Shown: piece after piece, positions 1 to 9,169 of the stretch
Layout: every line of letters starts with the position of its first letter
How positions within the stretch are numbered: position 1 is the first letter of the stretch
Source: Nonomuraea rubra
Lineage (GTDB): Bacteria; Actinomycetota; Actinomycetes; Streptosporangiales; Streptosporangiaceae
Direction of reading: 5' to 3'
Assembly: GCF_014207985.1 (NCBI RefSeq)
Contig: NZ_JACHMI010000001.1
Span: 913,001-977,000 of the forward strand
DNA length: 64,000 bases
Notes under the pieces: model-generated
The model's input: only the letters and a program-made list of their open reading frames with translations
The model's database searches: none
What the model was told of the DNA's origin: nothing
Position numbers and translations under genes: made by a program

Positions 1-1352
<1,352 letters not shown>

Positions 1353-1444
1353 CAGGACCTCCCCCGCCCACCCTAGACGGCGGCGGCCGCCGCGCCGGGG
1401 ATCAGGGGGTGCGGCCGGAACAGGACGCGGCGTAGGTTACGGGC

Positions 1445-2599
1445 GTGGATATGGACTTCGTCTGCGCTCAGGCCGGTCGTCCGGCGCCGGAACTCACGCG
1501 CAGGGACGTGGCGCGCGCGCTGCTCGTCGTGCCATCGGGCGTGGCGCTCGTGGCGCTGCCCGACCTGCGGCGGGCCATGATGTCGGCGGGCAACCCGCTC
1601 TCGCTGGCGTTCTGGGACTCGGCCAAGGCGACGCTCAGCTCGATCGAGGCGGGGGTGGCCACGGTGGGCGACGTGCAGAGGTGGGTTGAGTCCACGGGCA
1701 CGGAGCCGATCCTCATGACGCCCAGCTACTTCGTCTGGCCGGAGGAGGACGAGCGCGGGCCCGTGGCGAGCGAGATGTTCGCCCGGTTGGTGGCGTACCT
1801 GGAGGAGCGGGTGGAATCGGGGGAGATCGACCCCGACGCGCTGGCCACCGGCGACCAGGACGCCCGCACGGCCTACGAGGAGCTGCAGGAGCGCTGGCTG
1901 AGCACGCCGCTGCCCGACGGCAGGGTGCCCGGGTTCGCGGTCAGCGACGAGCAGGACGAGGAGCTGTTCGCGGCCTGGGACGAGGAGGAGGCGTTCGCGC
2001 TGTCGGAGCTGCGGCGGATCATGGCGGAGCTGCCCAAGCAGCCCGAGCTGCCCGTCACGGAGCTGGAGGCGGCCGCGGCGCGGCTGCGCGCGCTGCTCGC
2101 CCTGCCCGGCTATCCCGCCAACGTGCTGCGGGCCTGCGCCGGCTTCGACGACCGGCCGGTGCCGGACGGCGACGCGGAGCTGTGGCTGGCGGTGGTGGCC
2201 GGGGTGGCCGGGCCGATCTCGGACCTGTCGGACGGCGCTGACGTGCTGGAGGAGTTCGCCGACCTCGACAGGGACCTGAGCGAGGAGGACACCGCGCTGG
2301 CCAACCTCTGCGCCATCCAGCACGCCGACTGGCTGGCCGGGGTGGCGGCACTGGTACGCATGGGCCCCGGGGTGCTGGCCTCGCCCGAGCGCATGGCACG
2401 GCTCATCGCAGAGTCGGAGGACATCGACGTCGACGAGCAGGACGACGACGACCTCGACGCCACGGAGGGTCTCTTCGAGTCGGTGGTGACCCTGTGGCGG
2501 GTGCTCGGCGTCGTGGACAAGGACGACGTGCTCACGCCACTGGGCTGGTGGGGGCTGCCCAAGGCCCTCGAACGCGCCTGGTCGCCCCCCGCCGAGTGA
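1445..2599 (+). CDS. Conserved hypothetical protein, acidic, 384 aa
   Basis: I do not recognise a family. GTG at 1445 is preferred because a TAGGTT -10-like hexamer (1433-1438) lies six bases upstream with no Shine-Dalgarno, the leaderless layout seen repeatedly in this window; ATG at 1451 is the alternative. The protein is rich in Asp/Glu, has no signal peptide or clear membrane segment, and is predicted cytosolic. Its C-terminal third has a dense acidic patch (DEQDDDDLD around residue 338) and ends with a Trp/Leu-rich segment. It converges with the GNAT gene, the two stops being four bases apart. Codon bias (high GC3) supports a real gene. Confidence 0.75.
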   Translation: MDMDFVCAQAGRPAPELTRRDVARALLVVPSGVALVALPDLRRAMMSAGNPLSLAFWDSAKATLSSIEAGVATVGDVQRWVESTGTEPILMTPSYFVWPEEDERGPVASEMFARLVAYLEERVESGEIDPDALATGDQDARTAYEELQERWLSTPLPDGRVPGFAVSDEQDEELFAAWDEEEAFALSELRRIMAELPKQPELPVTELEAAAARLRALLALPGYPANVLRACAGFDDRPVPDGDAELWLAVVAGVAGPISDLSDGADVLEEFADLDRDLSEEDTALANLCAIQHADWLAGVAALVRMGPGVLASPERMARLIAESEDIDVDEQDDDDLDATEGLFESVVTLWRVLGVVDKDDVLTPLGWWGLPKALERAWSPPAE

Positions 2600-2603
2600 C
2601 CGC

Positions 2604-2882
2604 TCAGCCCACGAGCTCCTGGAACTCGGGGTGGCGCTCGATGTACTTGGCGACGTAGGGGCAGCGCGGCTCGACGCGCAGGCCGGTGTCGGCGCTCGCC
2701 TGCAGGGCGTGCCCGACCAGCTTGCCCGCCAGCCCCTGCCCCTCGTACGCGGGCAGCACCTCGGTGTGCGTGAAGACGATCTTCGTGGGCAGCAGCAGAT
2801 AGTCGGCGAACCCGGCGACCTTGCCGTCCACGAGGATCTCGAACCGGCTCTCCGTCGAGTTGTCGACTATTTCGATCGGCAT
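2604..2882 (-). CDS. Small GNAT-type N-acetyltransferase (YjdJ-like), 92 aa
   Basis: This is the short, single-domain GNAT family. The core shows the beta4/P-loop region (VLPAYEGQGLAGKLV, the Q/RxxGxG/A acetyl-CoA pyrophosphate-binding loop) and the C-terminal CPYVAKYIERHPEF segment typical of these ~90-100 aa proteins. The acceptor substrate is unknown for most members. The ATG directly abuts the TAG of the upstream small membrane protein (TAGATG), so translation is probably coupled, and both follow mca on the same strand. Confidence 0.9.
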   Translation of the reverse strand: MPIEIVDNSTESRFEILVDGKVAGFADYLLLPTKIVFTHTEVLPAYEGQGLAGKLVGHALQASADTGLRVEPRCPYVAKYIERHPEFQELVG

Positions 2883-3062
2883 CTACTTCTTGGCCTTCTC
2901 GTCGTCGCGGGCCGCTTCCTCGATCTCGCCCTCGCGCGGCACCTGGATCTTCGACATCTGCTTGTTCATCGACTTGATCAGGATATACAGGGCGAGCCCG
3001 AGCAGGGCCACGACGACGAACCCGAGCAGACCCGGGCTCACTTCACCTGCTGCTAGAACCAT
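2883..3062 (-). CDS. Small single-pass membrane protein downstream of mca, 59 aa
   Basis: One hydrophobic segment (about residues 8-30, LLGFVVVALLGLALYILIK) is followed by a charged tail rich in Lys/Glu (EIEEAARDDEKAKK), predicting an N-out, C-in single-pass protein. ATG at 3062 is chosen over the adjacent GTG at 3065 because GGAAGG is better spaced for it. A comparable small membrane protein follows mca in mycobacteria (Rv1083), so the gene is real despite its size; its role is unknown. It sits between mca (62 bases upstream) and the GNAT gene (zero spacing), suggesting one transcript. Confidence 0.85.
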   Translation of the reverse strand: MVLAAGEVSPGLLGFVVVALLGLALYILIKSMNKQMSKIQVPREGEIEEAARDDEKAKK

Positions 3063-3123
3063 CACCCTTCCAGTCTGCCACCGAGGTGCCGTGGTCCGTT
3101 CAGCGGTCCGCTCAGTGGTCCGC

Positions 3124-4044
3124 TCAGTGGCAGGCGGGCTCGACCTCGTCGGCGTGGATGCCCGCGAACAGGTCGTCCTCCGGCAGCTCGGTGTCGACCA
3201 GCGAGCGCGCCAGGTGGTAGTCCTCGGTCGGCCAGATCTCCTGCTGCAGCTCGCGCGGGCAGACGAACCACCAGCTGTCGGGGTCGACCTGGGTGGCGTG
3301 CGCCTTCAGCGCCTCGTCGCGGATCTCGAAGTAGTCGCCGCACGGCACCCGCGTGGTCACCGGCCACTTGGCGGGGCGGTCCTCCCAGCGGGAGATCCAG
3401 TCGGCGTACGGGGAGCCGAGGCCGCGCTCGGTCATCGCCTCGTGCAGCGCCTCGAAGCGCTCCTTGGTGAAGCCCATCTGGTAGTAGAGCTTGAGCGGCT
3501 GCCACGGGTCGCCGGTGCCGGGGTAGCGGTCGGGGTCGCCGGCCGCCTCGAACGCCTCCACGGACACCTTGTTGGTCATGATGTGGTCGGGGTGCGGGTA
3601 ACCGCCGTCGTCGTCGTACGTGATGATCACGTGCGGCCTGAACTCGCGCACGGCGGCCACCAGCGGCGCCGAGGCGTCCTCAAGCTTCTGCAGGCCGAAG
3701 CAGCCCTCAGGCAGCGCCTCGTCCTCGTTCTCCGGCAGCCCGGAGTCCACGAAACCCATGAAACGCTGCTCGACGCCGAGGATCTCGCGCGCCCTGGCCA
3801 TCTCGGCCTTGCGCACCTCCGCGATGTTGGCGACGATCTCAGGCCGGTCCATCTTCGGGTTGAGCACGGATCCGCGCTCGCCGCCCGTGAGGGTACAGAC
3901 CAGCACTTCCACGCCTTCACGCACGTAACGCGCCATGGTGGCGGCACCCTTGCTCGACTCGTCGTCGGGGTGGGCGTGAACGGCCATCAGCCTCAGCGGT
4001 GCACTCACGGGCTCGATGCTCCTCAGTTGGGACCGGTCAGTCAC
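3124..4044 (-). CDS. mca: Mycothiol S-conjugate amidase Mca
   Basis: Mca cleaves mycothiol S-conjugates into glucosaminyl-inositol and a mercapturic acid that is exported, which detoxifies electrophiles and antibiotics. The zinc-dependent LmbE/PIG-L fold is shown by AHPDDE at about residues 24-29 (ligands H25 and D28) and HPDH at about 151-154 (ligand H154). Total length (306 aa) and the sequence throughout match Mca rather than its paralogue MshB. GTG 4044 is supported by a TAACCT -10 at 4056-4051 six bases upstream (leaderless); GTG at 4008 is a possible internal start. It is divergent from DUF4307, as in mycobacteria. Presence of Mca implies that the host makes mycothiol. Confidence 0.96.
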   Translation of the reverse strand: MTDRSQLRSIEPVSAPLRLMAVHAHPDDESSKGAATMARYVREGVEVLVCTLTGGERGSVLNPKMDRPEIVANIAEVRKAEMARAREILGVEQRFMGFVDSGLPENEDEALPEGCFGLQKLEDASAPLVAAVREFRPHVIITYDDDGGYPHPDHIMTNKVSVEAFEAAGDPDRYPGTGDPWQPLKLYYQMGFTKERFEALHEAMTERGLGSPYADWISRWEDRPAKWPVTTRVPCGDYFEIRDEALKAHATQVDPDSWWFVCPRELQQEIWPTEDYHLARSLVDTELPEDDLFAGIHADEVEPACH

Positions 4045-4142
4045 CCAGAGAGGTTAGTTTCTGCTGGGCGGTCGCGAGGGCACACCCCCCGCGGGCGACA
4101 ATTGTCTCGGATAACGCTGAGGGAGTGCAGGGAGATTCCGCC

Positions 4143-4562
4143 ATGGTCACCAAAGATGCCGGGAACGGGCCAGTTCTCGGCACGCCCGACGACTTTCCGG
4201 ACCGACCCAAGCGAGGTGGCCGGCTGGTCGTCCACGTGGTGATCGGCGTGCTGGTGGCCATCATCGCAGGTGGCTGGGGCTACGTGATGTGGTCGATGAC
4301 GGCCGGGGGGTCGGAGGCGCCGGCGCAGGTCGTGACGTTCAAGGTCAACGGACCCAGCAGGGCCGAGATCACCTTTGAGGTCTACAAGCCAGACGATAGG
4401 GTGGCCGTCTGCCGGATCAGGGCTCTGGACGTCAATCATGCGGAAGTGGGCAGCAAGGAAGTAAGAATCCCGGCTGGTGAGGGTAGTAAGCAGCTCAAGG
4501 AAAGCCTCGACACGAGTGGTCAGGCGACTTCCGTCCACATCCAGTACTGCAATCTCGTATAG
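4143..4562 (+). CDS. DUF4307 membrane protein
   Basis: A 139-aa protein with an N-terminal cytoplasmic tail, one transmembrane helix (about residues 29-52) and an extracytoplasmic domain of roughly 85 residues with two cysteines (CRIRALDV and QYCNLV) that could form a disulfide. Actinobacterial DUF4307 proteins sit beside greA and mca, exactly as here (Rv1081c is the mycobacterial counterpart). ATG 4143 is chosen because the longer frame upstream lacks a plausible site; GCAGGGAGATT precedes this ATG as a usable Shine-Dalgarno. Function is unknown. Confidence 0.88.
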   Translation: MVTKDAGNGPVLGTPDDFPDRPKRGGRLVVHVVIGVLVAIIAGGWGYVMWSMTAGGSEAPAQVVTFKVNGPSRAEITFEVYKPDDRVAVCRIRALDVNHAEVGSKEVRIPAGEGSKQLKESLDTSGQATSVHIQYCNLV

Positions 4563-4670
4563 TGAGACATTTGGGGAAGCGTTCGAGCGGTTAACTTGTT
4601 AGCCTTTCGCAATTCAACCGTACGCAACCTCAGATGATCTCAGGGCCCCCTAGGCAAGCAAGGAGAACCC

Positions 4671-5171
4671 GTGGCCGACTCTCGCGATGAGAACGTCACA
4701 TGGCTGACGCAGGAGGCGTACGACCGCCTGAAGGCGGAGTACGAGTATCTCTCTGGCCCCGGGCGCGTCGACATCGCCAAGAAGATCGAGGCCGCCCGTG
4801 AGGAGGGCGACCTGCGCGAGAACGGCGGATACCACGCCGCCAAGGACGAGCAGGGCAAGATGGAGGCCCGGATCTTCCACCTCCGGCAGATTCTCGACAA
4901 CGCCCAGGTGGGAGAGGCCCCCAAGGCCGAGGGTGTGGTGGGCCCCGGCATGACCGTGACCATCCGGTTCGTCGGTGACGACGACGAGGTCACCTTCCTG
5001 CTCGCCTCCCGCGAGGAGAGCGGGGCGCCGATCGACGTCTACTCGCCCAAGTCCCCGCTCGGGGCGGCGATCAACGGCAAGAAGATCGGTGAGAAGGCGA
5101 CCTACTCCCTGCCCAACGGACGGCAGAACACCGTCGAGATCCTCGAGGCTGTGCCGTACATCGGCAACTGA
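4671..5171 (+). CDS. greA: Transcription elongation factor GreA
   Basis: GreA enters the secondary channel of RNA polymerase and stimulates transcript cleavage to rescue backtracked complexes. The 166-aa protein has the two-domain layout: an N-terminal antiparallel coiled coil (about 1-80) with the acidic tip EEGDLRENG, and a C-terminal FKBP-like domain containing the PLGAAINGKKIGEKATY signature. The GTG start follows AAGGAG at the right distance. The Rv1080c counterpart is adjacent to DUF4307 as well. A strong stem-loop lies 16 bases past the stop (5188-5219). Confidence 0.97.
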   Translation: MADSRDENVTWLTQEAYDRLKAEYEYLSGPGRVDIAKKIEAAREEGDLRENGGYHAAKDEQGKMEARIFHLRQILDNAQVGEAPKAEGVVGPGMTVTIRFVGDDDEVTFLLASREESGAPIDVYSPKSPLGAAINGKKIGEKATYSLPNGRQNTVEILEAVPYIGN

Positions 5172-5176
5172 CCCCC

Positions 5177-6448
5177 ATGGACCACGACCGCCGGGCCCAC
5201 GCTGGCCCGGCGGACTTTTCGCATGGGTCCGGAATCCGGCAAGACCTCAGTTTCTTAGTCAAGACCCGTAAACGGCGTAACACCTACAAACTGGTGCCGT
5301 TCATCGTGGTGGCCCTGGTCGCGGTGCTGACCGCGGACGTGCTGTTACTGACGCAGCCGGACGCGGCCATGACGCCCGTCGACGACGTCGTGCGGGTGAC
5401 ACCCCGGCAGACGCCGCTGGCGCAGAAGCGGCCCGCGCAGCAGCAGCCCGCCGTGACCACGCAGCCGGTGGCGCCGCTGAGCAAGCTGCACAAGCCGAAC
5501 CTGTTCGTGCTGACGAACAGGCCGTTCACGAACGAGATGCTGCAGAAGGTCGCCAGGCTGTCCGGCGTGCGGGCGCTGGAGCTGGCGGACGCGGCCTCGG
5601 TCACGCTCGACGGCAAGCGCGTGCAGACGCTGGCCGTCAACCCCTCCACGTTCCGGTCCTACACCCCCAAGGTGACCGCCTCGTCCGACGCGCTGTGGCA
5701 GAACGTCGCGGCCGGGGACGTGGCGGTCTCGTTCGTGCTCGGCAACGACGGCGGGCTGTCGCTGCACAGCCGGGTGTCGGCCGGCTCGGCCGGGCAGCTG
5801 CGCATCGGCGCCTACGCCACGACGGGCTTCGGCGCCGTGGACGCCGTCGTGTCCAAGGACGTCGGCCGCTCGCTGGGGCTGCCCCGCGACAACGCGCTCA
5901 TCGTCAGCGCGCCCAAGGCGAACTCCGACACGCTGAGCAGGAAGATCAAGAAGGCGCTGGGCAAGGGCACGCAGGTGGCCATGGTCAACCCCGTGCTGCC
6001 GCAGCCGCAGCAGAAGGTGACCCAGCGGAACTGGCCGGCGGGCTCGTTCATGACCGGCGAGCAGCTCACGGTGGCGCTGAAGGCGGCCGTCTCCAAGCTG
6101 GGCCGCCCGTACGTGTGGGGAGCCGAGGGGCCGGAGACCTTCGACTGCTCCGGCCTGGTCCAGTGGGCCTACGGGCAGGCGGGGGTGCGGATGCCGCGGG
6201 TGACGCACCAGCAGTGGGTGACGGGGCCGCAGGTGCCGTACTCGCAGGCGCATCCGGGTGACCTGCTCTTCTGGCGCAACGACCCGACGAACCCCGACTA
6301 CATCTCCCACGTGGCGATCTACTGGGGTGACGGGAAGATGTTGCACGCGCCGCGTACCGGGGACGTGGTCAAGATCGTCCCTGTGAGCACCAGGAACCTG
6401 GCGGGCGTCGTCCGGGTGAGCCCCATCGCGGCGGCCAAGGTCCGCTGA
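5177..6448 (+). CDS. Membrane-anchored NlpC/P60 peptidoglycan hydrolase, start uncertain
   Basis: The C-terminal ~120 residues form an NlpC/P60 cysteine peptidase domain (gamma-D-Glu to diamino-acid endopeptidase family): DCSGL with catalytic Cys at about residue 324, His in SHVAIY at about 378 and a third polar residue, His ~390. The N-terminal part has a TRKRRN-flanked transmembrane anchor (about residues 40-58), then a Pro/Gln-rich spacer and an unclassified extracellular region. ATG 5177 is the only standard in-frame start before the basic anchor; the next is GTG 5294, which would remove the positive residues. ATG 5177 has no clear ribosome site and the greA terminator falls within its first 15 codons, so the true N-terminus is open. 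Two TTA codons (5255 and 5345) are unusual here and may give bldA-type developmental control. Confidence 0.85.
   Translation: MDHDRRAHAGPADFSHGSGIRQDLSFLVKTRKRRNTYKLVPFIVVALVAVLTADVLLLTQPDAAMTPVDDVVRVTPRQTPLAQKRPAQQQPAVTTQPVAPLSKLHKPNLFVLTNRPFTNEMLQKVARLSGVRALELADAASVTLDGKRVQTLAVNPSTFRSYTPKVTASSDALWQNVAAGDVAVSFVLGNDGGLSLHSRVSAGSAGQLRIGAYATTGFGAVDAVVSKDVGRSLGLPRDNALIVSAPKANSDTLSRKIKKALGKGTQVAMVNPVLPQPQQKVTQRNWPAGSFMTGEQLTVALKAAVSKLGRPYVWGAEGPETFDCSGLVQWAYGQAGVRMPRVTHQQWVTGPQVPYSQAHPGDLLFWRNDPTNPDYISHVAIYWGDGKMLHAPRTGDVVKIVPVSTRNLAGVVRVSPIAAAKVR
5188..5219 (+). terminator. Intrinsic terminator-like hairpin after greA
   Basis: A perfect 10-bp GC stem (CCGCCGGGCC at 5188-5197, GGCCCGGCGG at 5204-5213) with the six-base loop CACGCT is followed by ACTTTT. 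This is a good rho-independent terminator for greA. It also lies inside the first codons of the longest reading of the NlpC/P60 gene, which complicates that gene's start. Confidence 0.85.
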
Positions 6449-6502
6449 CCCTTCCCTTGACGAACAGGTCCTTCTACCTGCGCGTGCATTCGGGCCGCAA
6501 GA

Positions 6503-6520
6503 ATGTAATGTTGATTACAT
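6503..6520. promoter_or_regulatory. Palindromic operator overlapping the start of the 6519 gene
   Basis: ATGTAAT at 6503-6509 and ATTACAT at 6514-6520 form a perfect 7-bp inverted repeat around GTTG. The right arm includes the first bases of the ATG. TAATGT (6506-6511) also fits a -10 element seven bases before the ATG, so a bound protein would block a leaderless promoter. The encoded protein looks like a ribbon-helix-helix factor, so autoregulation is likely. Confidence 0.6.
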
Positions 6521-7040
6521 GACTACAGACGACGCGACCGCACAGGTACGCGGCTGGTTCACCGGGCGGCTGCCCGAGGGGTGGTTCACCGGGGCGCCCG
6601 TGATCGTCAGGGACCGCGAGGAGATCGCGGTGCTCGGCACGCTGCCCGACCCGCCGGCCGACACGCCGGACGCCGAACGGCCGGCCCTGATCGAGGGGCT
6701 CGCCAGGAGGTTCAGGGAGGAGACCCGCGAGCGGCGGATCGAGATCGCCAGGGAGGCCGAGCGCAGGTTCCGGCAGAAGGTGTCCTGGGGCGTGGTCTGC
6801 GGCGGCGAGACTGTGATGTTCACCACACTCTCCGTGCCCGTGATGACACGCCTGCGCCAGGCCGAGCGCCAGGTCCTCGACACGCTCGTGGCCGCCGGCG
6901 TGGCCAGGAGCCGCAGCGACGCGCTCGCGTGGTGCGTGCGCCTGGTCGGCAAGAACACCGACGAGTGGCTGGCCGAGCTGCGCGACGCCCTCCAGCACGT
7001 CGACCGCGTTCGCTCTTCCGGGCCCGACGTCAATTCCTGA
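6519..7040 (+). CDS. Hypothetical protein with ribbon-helix-helix-like C-terminus
   Basis: This 173-aa protein is not matched to a named family. The N-terminal ~100 residues include a Trp-containing beta-rich segment and a long basic helix (RRFREETRERRIEIAREAERR). The C-terminal part reads beta-strand (TLSVPV), helix (RLRQAERQVLDTLVAAG) and helix (SRSDALAWCVRLV), resembling an Arc/CopG ribbon-helix-helix unit; this is inference from pattern only. ATG 6519 is chosen because a palindrome that doubles as a -10 region sits immediately upstream and no Shine-Dalgarno is present. A DNA-binding autoregulator is the simplest reading; an antitoxin without a visible toxin is the alternative. Confidence 0.72.
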   Translation: MTTDDATAQVRGWFTGRLPEGWFTGAPVIVRDREEIAVLGTLPDPPADTPDAERPALIEGLARRFREETRERRIEIAREAERRFRQKVSWGVVCGGETVMFTTLSVPVMTRLRQAERQVLDTLVAAGVARSRSDALAWCVRLVGKNTDEWLAELRDALQHVDRVRSSGPDVNS

Positions 7041-7066
7041 GATCGGCCAGCGGAAACGGCTCGCGG

Positions 7067-7123
7067 AAAGGACTAAACCACTTCGGAAATTGGTTTAGAC
7101 CAGCGTAATTGGACTGGACCACT
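7067..7123. promoter_or_regulatory. Three tandem DasR (dre)-like boxes upstream of pckG
   Basis: The known DasR site is a 16-bp palindrome centred on TGGTCTAGACCA. Three near copies follow one another: 7067-7082 (GGACTAAACCACT core, 12 of 16), 7089-7104 (TTGGTTTAGACCAG core, 13 of 16) and 7108-7123 (TTGGACTGGACCACT core, 13 of 16). Centres are 22 and 19 bp apart, roughly two helical turns. They lie about 30-100 bp above the likely pckG promoter (TAGGCT at 7173-7178). The GntR family member that binds is inferred. Confidence 0.5.
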
Positions 7124-7188
7124 GGCCTTCGGACGTGTGAAAAACTTCTCTTTTAAATCCGCTCCGCCTGGGTAGGCTCCCCCAATCG

Positions 7189-7280
7189 TCAGGGCCGCTG
7201 CCTGCGGCGACGCCCCAGTCAAAAGGTCTATGCCAATTGGCTTTCGGGGCGCTTCGTCGTTAATGATGACTGGGCCCTGA
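7189..7280 (+). promoter_or_regulatory. Structured pckG leader with mutually exclusive stems
   Basis: TCAGGGCC (7189-7196) can pair with GGCCCTGA (7273-7280), and CCCAGTC (7214-7220) can pair with GACTGGG (7268-7274). The two right arms overlap at 7273-7274, so the helices compete. The segment lies between the probable -10 (7173-7178) and the GGAGGAG ribosome site of pckG, and encloses the small upstream ORF at 7230. It does not match a riboswitch class I know. Confidence 0.35.
7230..7280 (+). CDS. Possible 16-aa upstream ORF in the pckG leader
   Basis: ATG 7230 follows AAAAGGTCT and reads [16 protein letters not shown] to TGA at 7278-7280, twenty bases before the pckG GTG. One codon is TTA, rare in this DNA. 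The stop falls within the right arm of the leader stem, so ribosome position on this ORF could change folding. Small size makes coding status uncertain. Confidence 0.3.
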   Translation: MPIGFRGASSLMMTGP

Positions 7281-7300
7281 GAGAGTGGAGGAGTCAAGCC

Positions 7301-9094
7301 GTGTCCGTTTCCGTGGAAGTAGAAGCGCCCACCAGCAATCGCGAATTGGCCGCGTGGGTGAACGAGATCGCAGCACTCACCCAGCCGGACCGCGTCGAGT
7401 GGTGCGACGGGTCGGAGGAGGAGTGGACACGGCTGACCAACCTCCTCGTGGAGCAGGGCACGCTCACCCGCCTGGCCGCCAGGCCCAACAGCTTCTACGC
7501 CAAGTCCGACCCCACCGACGTGGCGCGGGTCGAGGACCGCACCTACATCTGCTCCGAGCGCCGTGAGGACGCCGGGCCCACGAACAACTGGATCGCTCCC
7601 GGCGAGATGCGCCAGACGTTCGGCGAGCTGTTCAAGGGCTGCATGCGCGGCCGCACCATGTACGTGGTGCCGTTCTGCATGGGCCCGCTGGGCGGCGAGA
7701 TCTCCCAGCTCGGGGTGGAGATCACCGACTCCGCGTACGTCGCCGTCTCCATGCGCGTCATGACGCGGATGGGGGACAGGGCGCTGCGGCTGATCGAACA
7801 AAGGGGCGACTTCGTCAAGGCCGTCCACTCCGTCGGGGCGCCGCTGGAGCAGGGCCAGGCGGACGTGCCCTGGCCGTGCAGCTCCACGAAGTACATCAGC
7901 CACTTCCCCGAGACCCGCGAGATCTGGTCGTACGGCTCCGGCTACGGCGGCAACGCGCTGCTCGGCAAGAAGTGCTACGCGCTGCGCATCGCCAGCGTGA
8001 TGGCCCGCGACGAGGGCTGGCTGGCCGAGCACATGCTCATCCTCAAGCTCACGCCGCCCTCCGGCGAGACCCGATACATCGCGGCCGCCTTCCCGAGCGC
8101 CTGCGGCAAGACCAACCTCGCCATGCTCCAGCCCACGATCCCGGGCTGGAAGGTCGAGACGATCGGCGACGACATCGCCTGGATGCGGTTCGGCGACGAC
8201 GGCCGCCTCTACGCCATCAACCCGGAGGCCGGCTTCTTCGGCGTGGCCCCCGGCACCGGCCAGGTCACCAACGCCAACGCCATCCGGACTCTCTGGGGCA
8301 ACAGCATCTTCACCAACGTCGCGCTCACCGACGACGGCGACGTGTGGTGGGAGGGACTCACCGAGGAGCCGCCCGCGCACCTCACCGACTGGAAGGGCCG
8401 CTCCTGGACGCCCGACAGCGACGAGCCCGCCGCCCACCCCAACGCGCGCTTCACCACCCCTGCCGCCCAGTGCCCGACCATCGCGGACGAGTGGCAGGAC
8501 CCCAAGGGCGTGCCCATCTCAGCGATCTTGTTCGGCGGTCGCCGCGCCACCGCCGTACCTCTGGTAACGGAGTCGCTGAGCTGGCAGCACGGCGTCTTCC
8601 TCGGAGCCAACGTCGCCTCCGAGAAGACCGCCGCCGCCGAGGGCAAGGTCGGCGAGCTGCGCCACGACCCGTTCGCCATGCTGCCGTTCTGCGGCTACAA
8701 CATGGGCGACTACTTCGGCCACTGGCTGGACATCGGCCGCCGCCAGGGCGCGAAGCTGCCGAGGATCTACTACGTCAACTGGTTCAGGAAGAACGACGAG
8801 GGCAAGTTCGTCTGGCCCGGCTTCGGCGAGAACAGCCGCGTGCTCAAGTGGATCGTGGAGCGGCTGAACGGCGAGGCCAAGGCCGTGCCCACGCCGATCG
8901 GCCTGCTGCCGGCCGACCTCGACACCCAGGGCCTCGACCTGTCGGAGGAGGACCTGCGCACGCTGCTGACCGTCGACCGGGAGGTCTGGCGGGAGGAGGC
9001 CGCGCTGATCCCCGGCCACTTCGAGACGTTCGGCGACCACCTGCCCAAGGAGCTGTGGGACGAGTACAACGCGCTGCTCGACCGCCTCGGCTGA
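7301..9094 (+). CDS. pckG: Phosphoenolpyruvate carboxykinase (GTP)
   Basis: PckG converts oxaloacetate and GTP to phosphoenolpyruvate, GDP and CO2, the entry step of gluconeogenesis. The 597-aa protein is the usual length for the GTP-dependent class. It shows the cysteine-containing P-loop [13 protein letters not shown], the metal-binding region around [10 protein letters not shown], the substrate loop [10 protein letters not shown] and the GTP-site motif ILFGGRR. The GTG start has GGAGGAG about eight bases upstream. The 260-bp upstream region holds DasR-like boxes, a promoter candidate and a structured leader, implying control at several levels. Confidence 0.97.
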   Translation: MSVSVEVEAPTSNRELAAWVNEIAALTQPDRVEWCDGSEEEWTRLTNLLVEQGTLTRLAARPNSFYAKSDPTDVARVEDRTYICSERREDAGPTNNWIAPGEMRQTFGELFKGCMRGRTMYVVPFCMGPLGGEISQLGVEITDSAYVAVSMRVMTRMGDRALRLIEQRGDFVKAVHSVGAPLEQGQADVPWPCSSTKYISHFPETREIWSYGSGYGGNALLGKKCYALRIASVMARDEGWLAEHMLILKLTPPSGETRYIAAAFPSACGKTNLAMLQPTIPGWKVETIGDDIAWMRFGDDGRLYAINPEAGFFGVAPGTGQVTNANAIRTLWGNSIFTNVALTDDGDVWWEGLTEEPPAHLTDWKGRSWTPDSDEPAAHPNARFTTPAAQCPTIADEWQDPKGVPISAILFGGRRATAVPLVTESLSWQHGVFLGANVASEKTAAAEGKVGELRHDPFAMLPFCGYNMGDYFGHWLDIGRRQGAKLPRIYYVNWFRKNDEGKFVWPGFGENSRVLKWIVERLNGEAKAVPTPIGLLPADLDTQGLDLSEEDLRTLLTVDREVWREEAALIPGHFETFGDHLPKELWDEYNALLDRLG

Positions 9095-9105
9095 GCGCCG
9101 CTCCC

Positions 9106-9134
9106 TTGTGCGGTACGGCCAGGCCGTCTAACTT
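9106..9134 (+). promoter_or_regulatory. Promoter of the Cys-tail/DUF692 cluster
   Basis: TTGTGC (9106-9111) and TAACTT (9129-9134) are separated by exactly 17 bases, a good housekeeping-type promoter. It lies 35 bases before the TTG start of the first membrane protein and just past pckG. Confidence 0.6.
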
Positions 9135-9169
9135 GGCCGGACGCCGTACCGCCGCTCGGGAGGGCAGCC

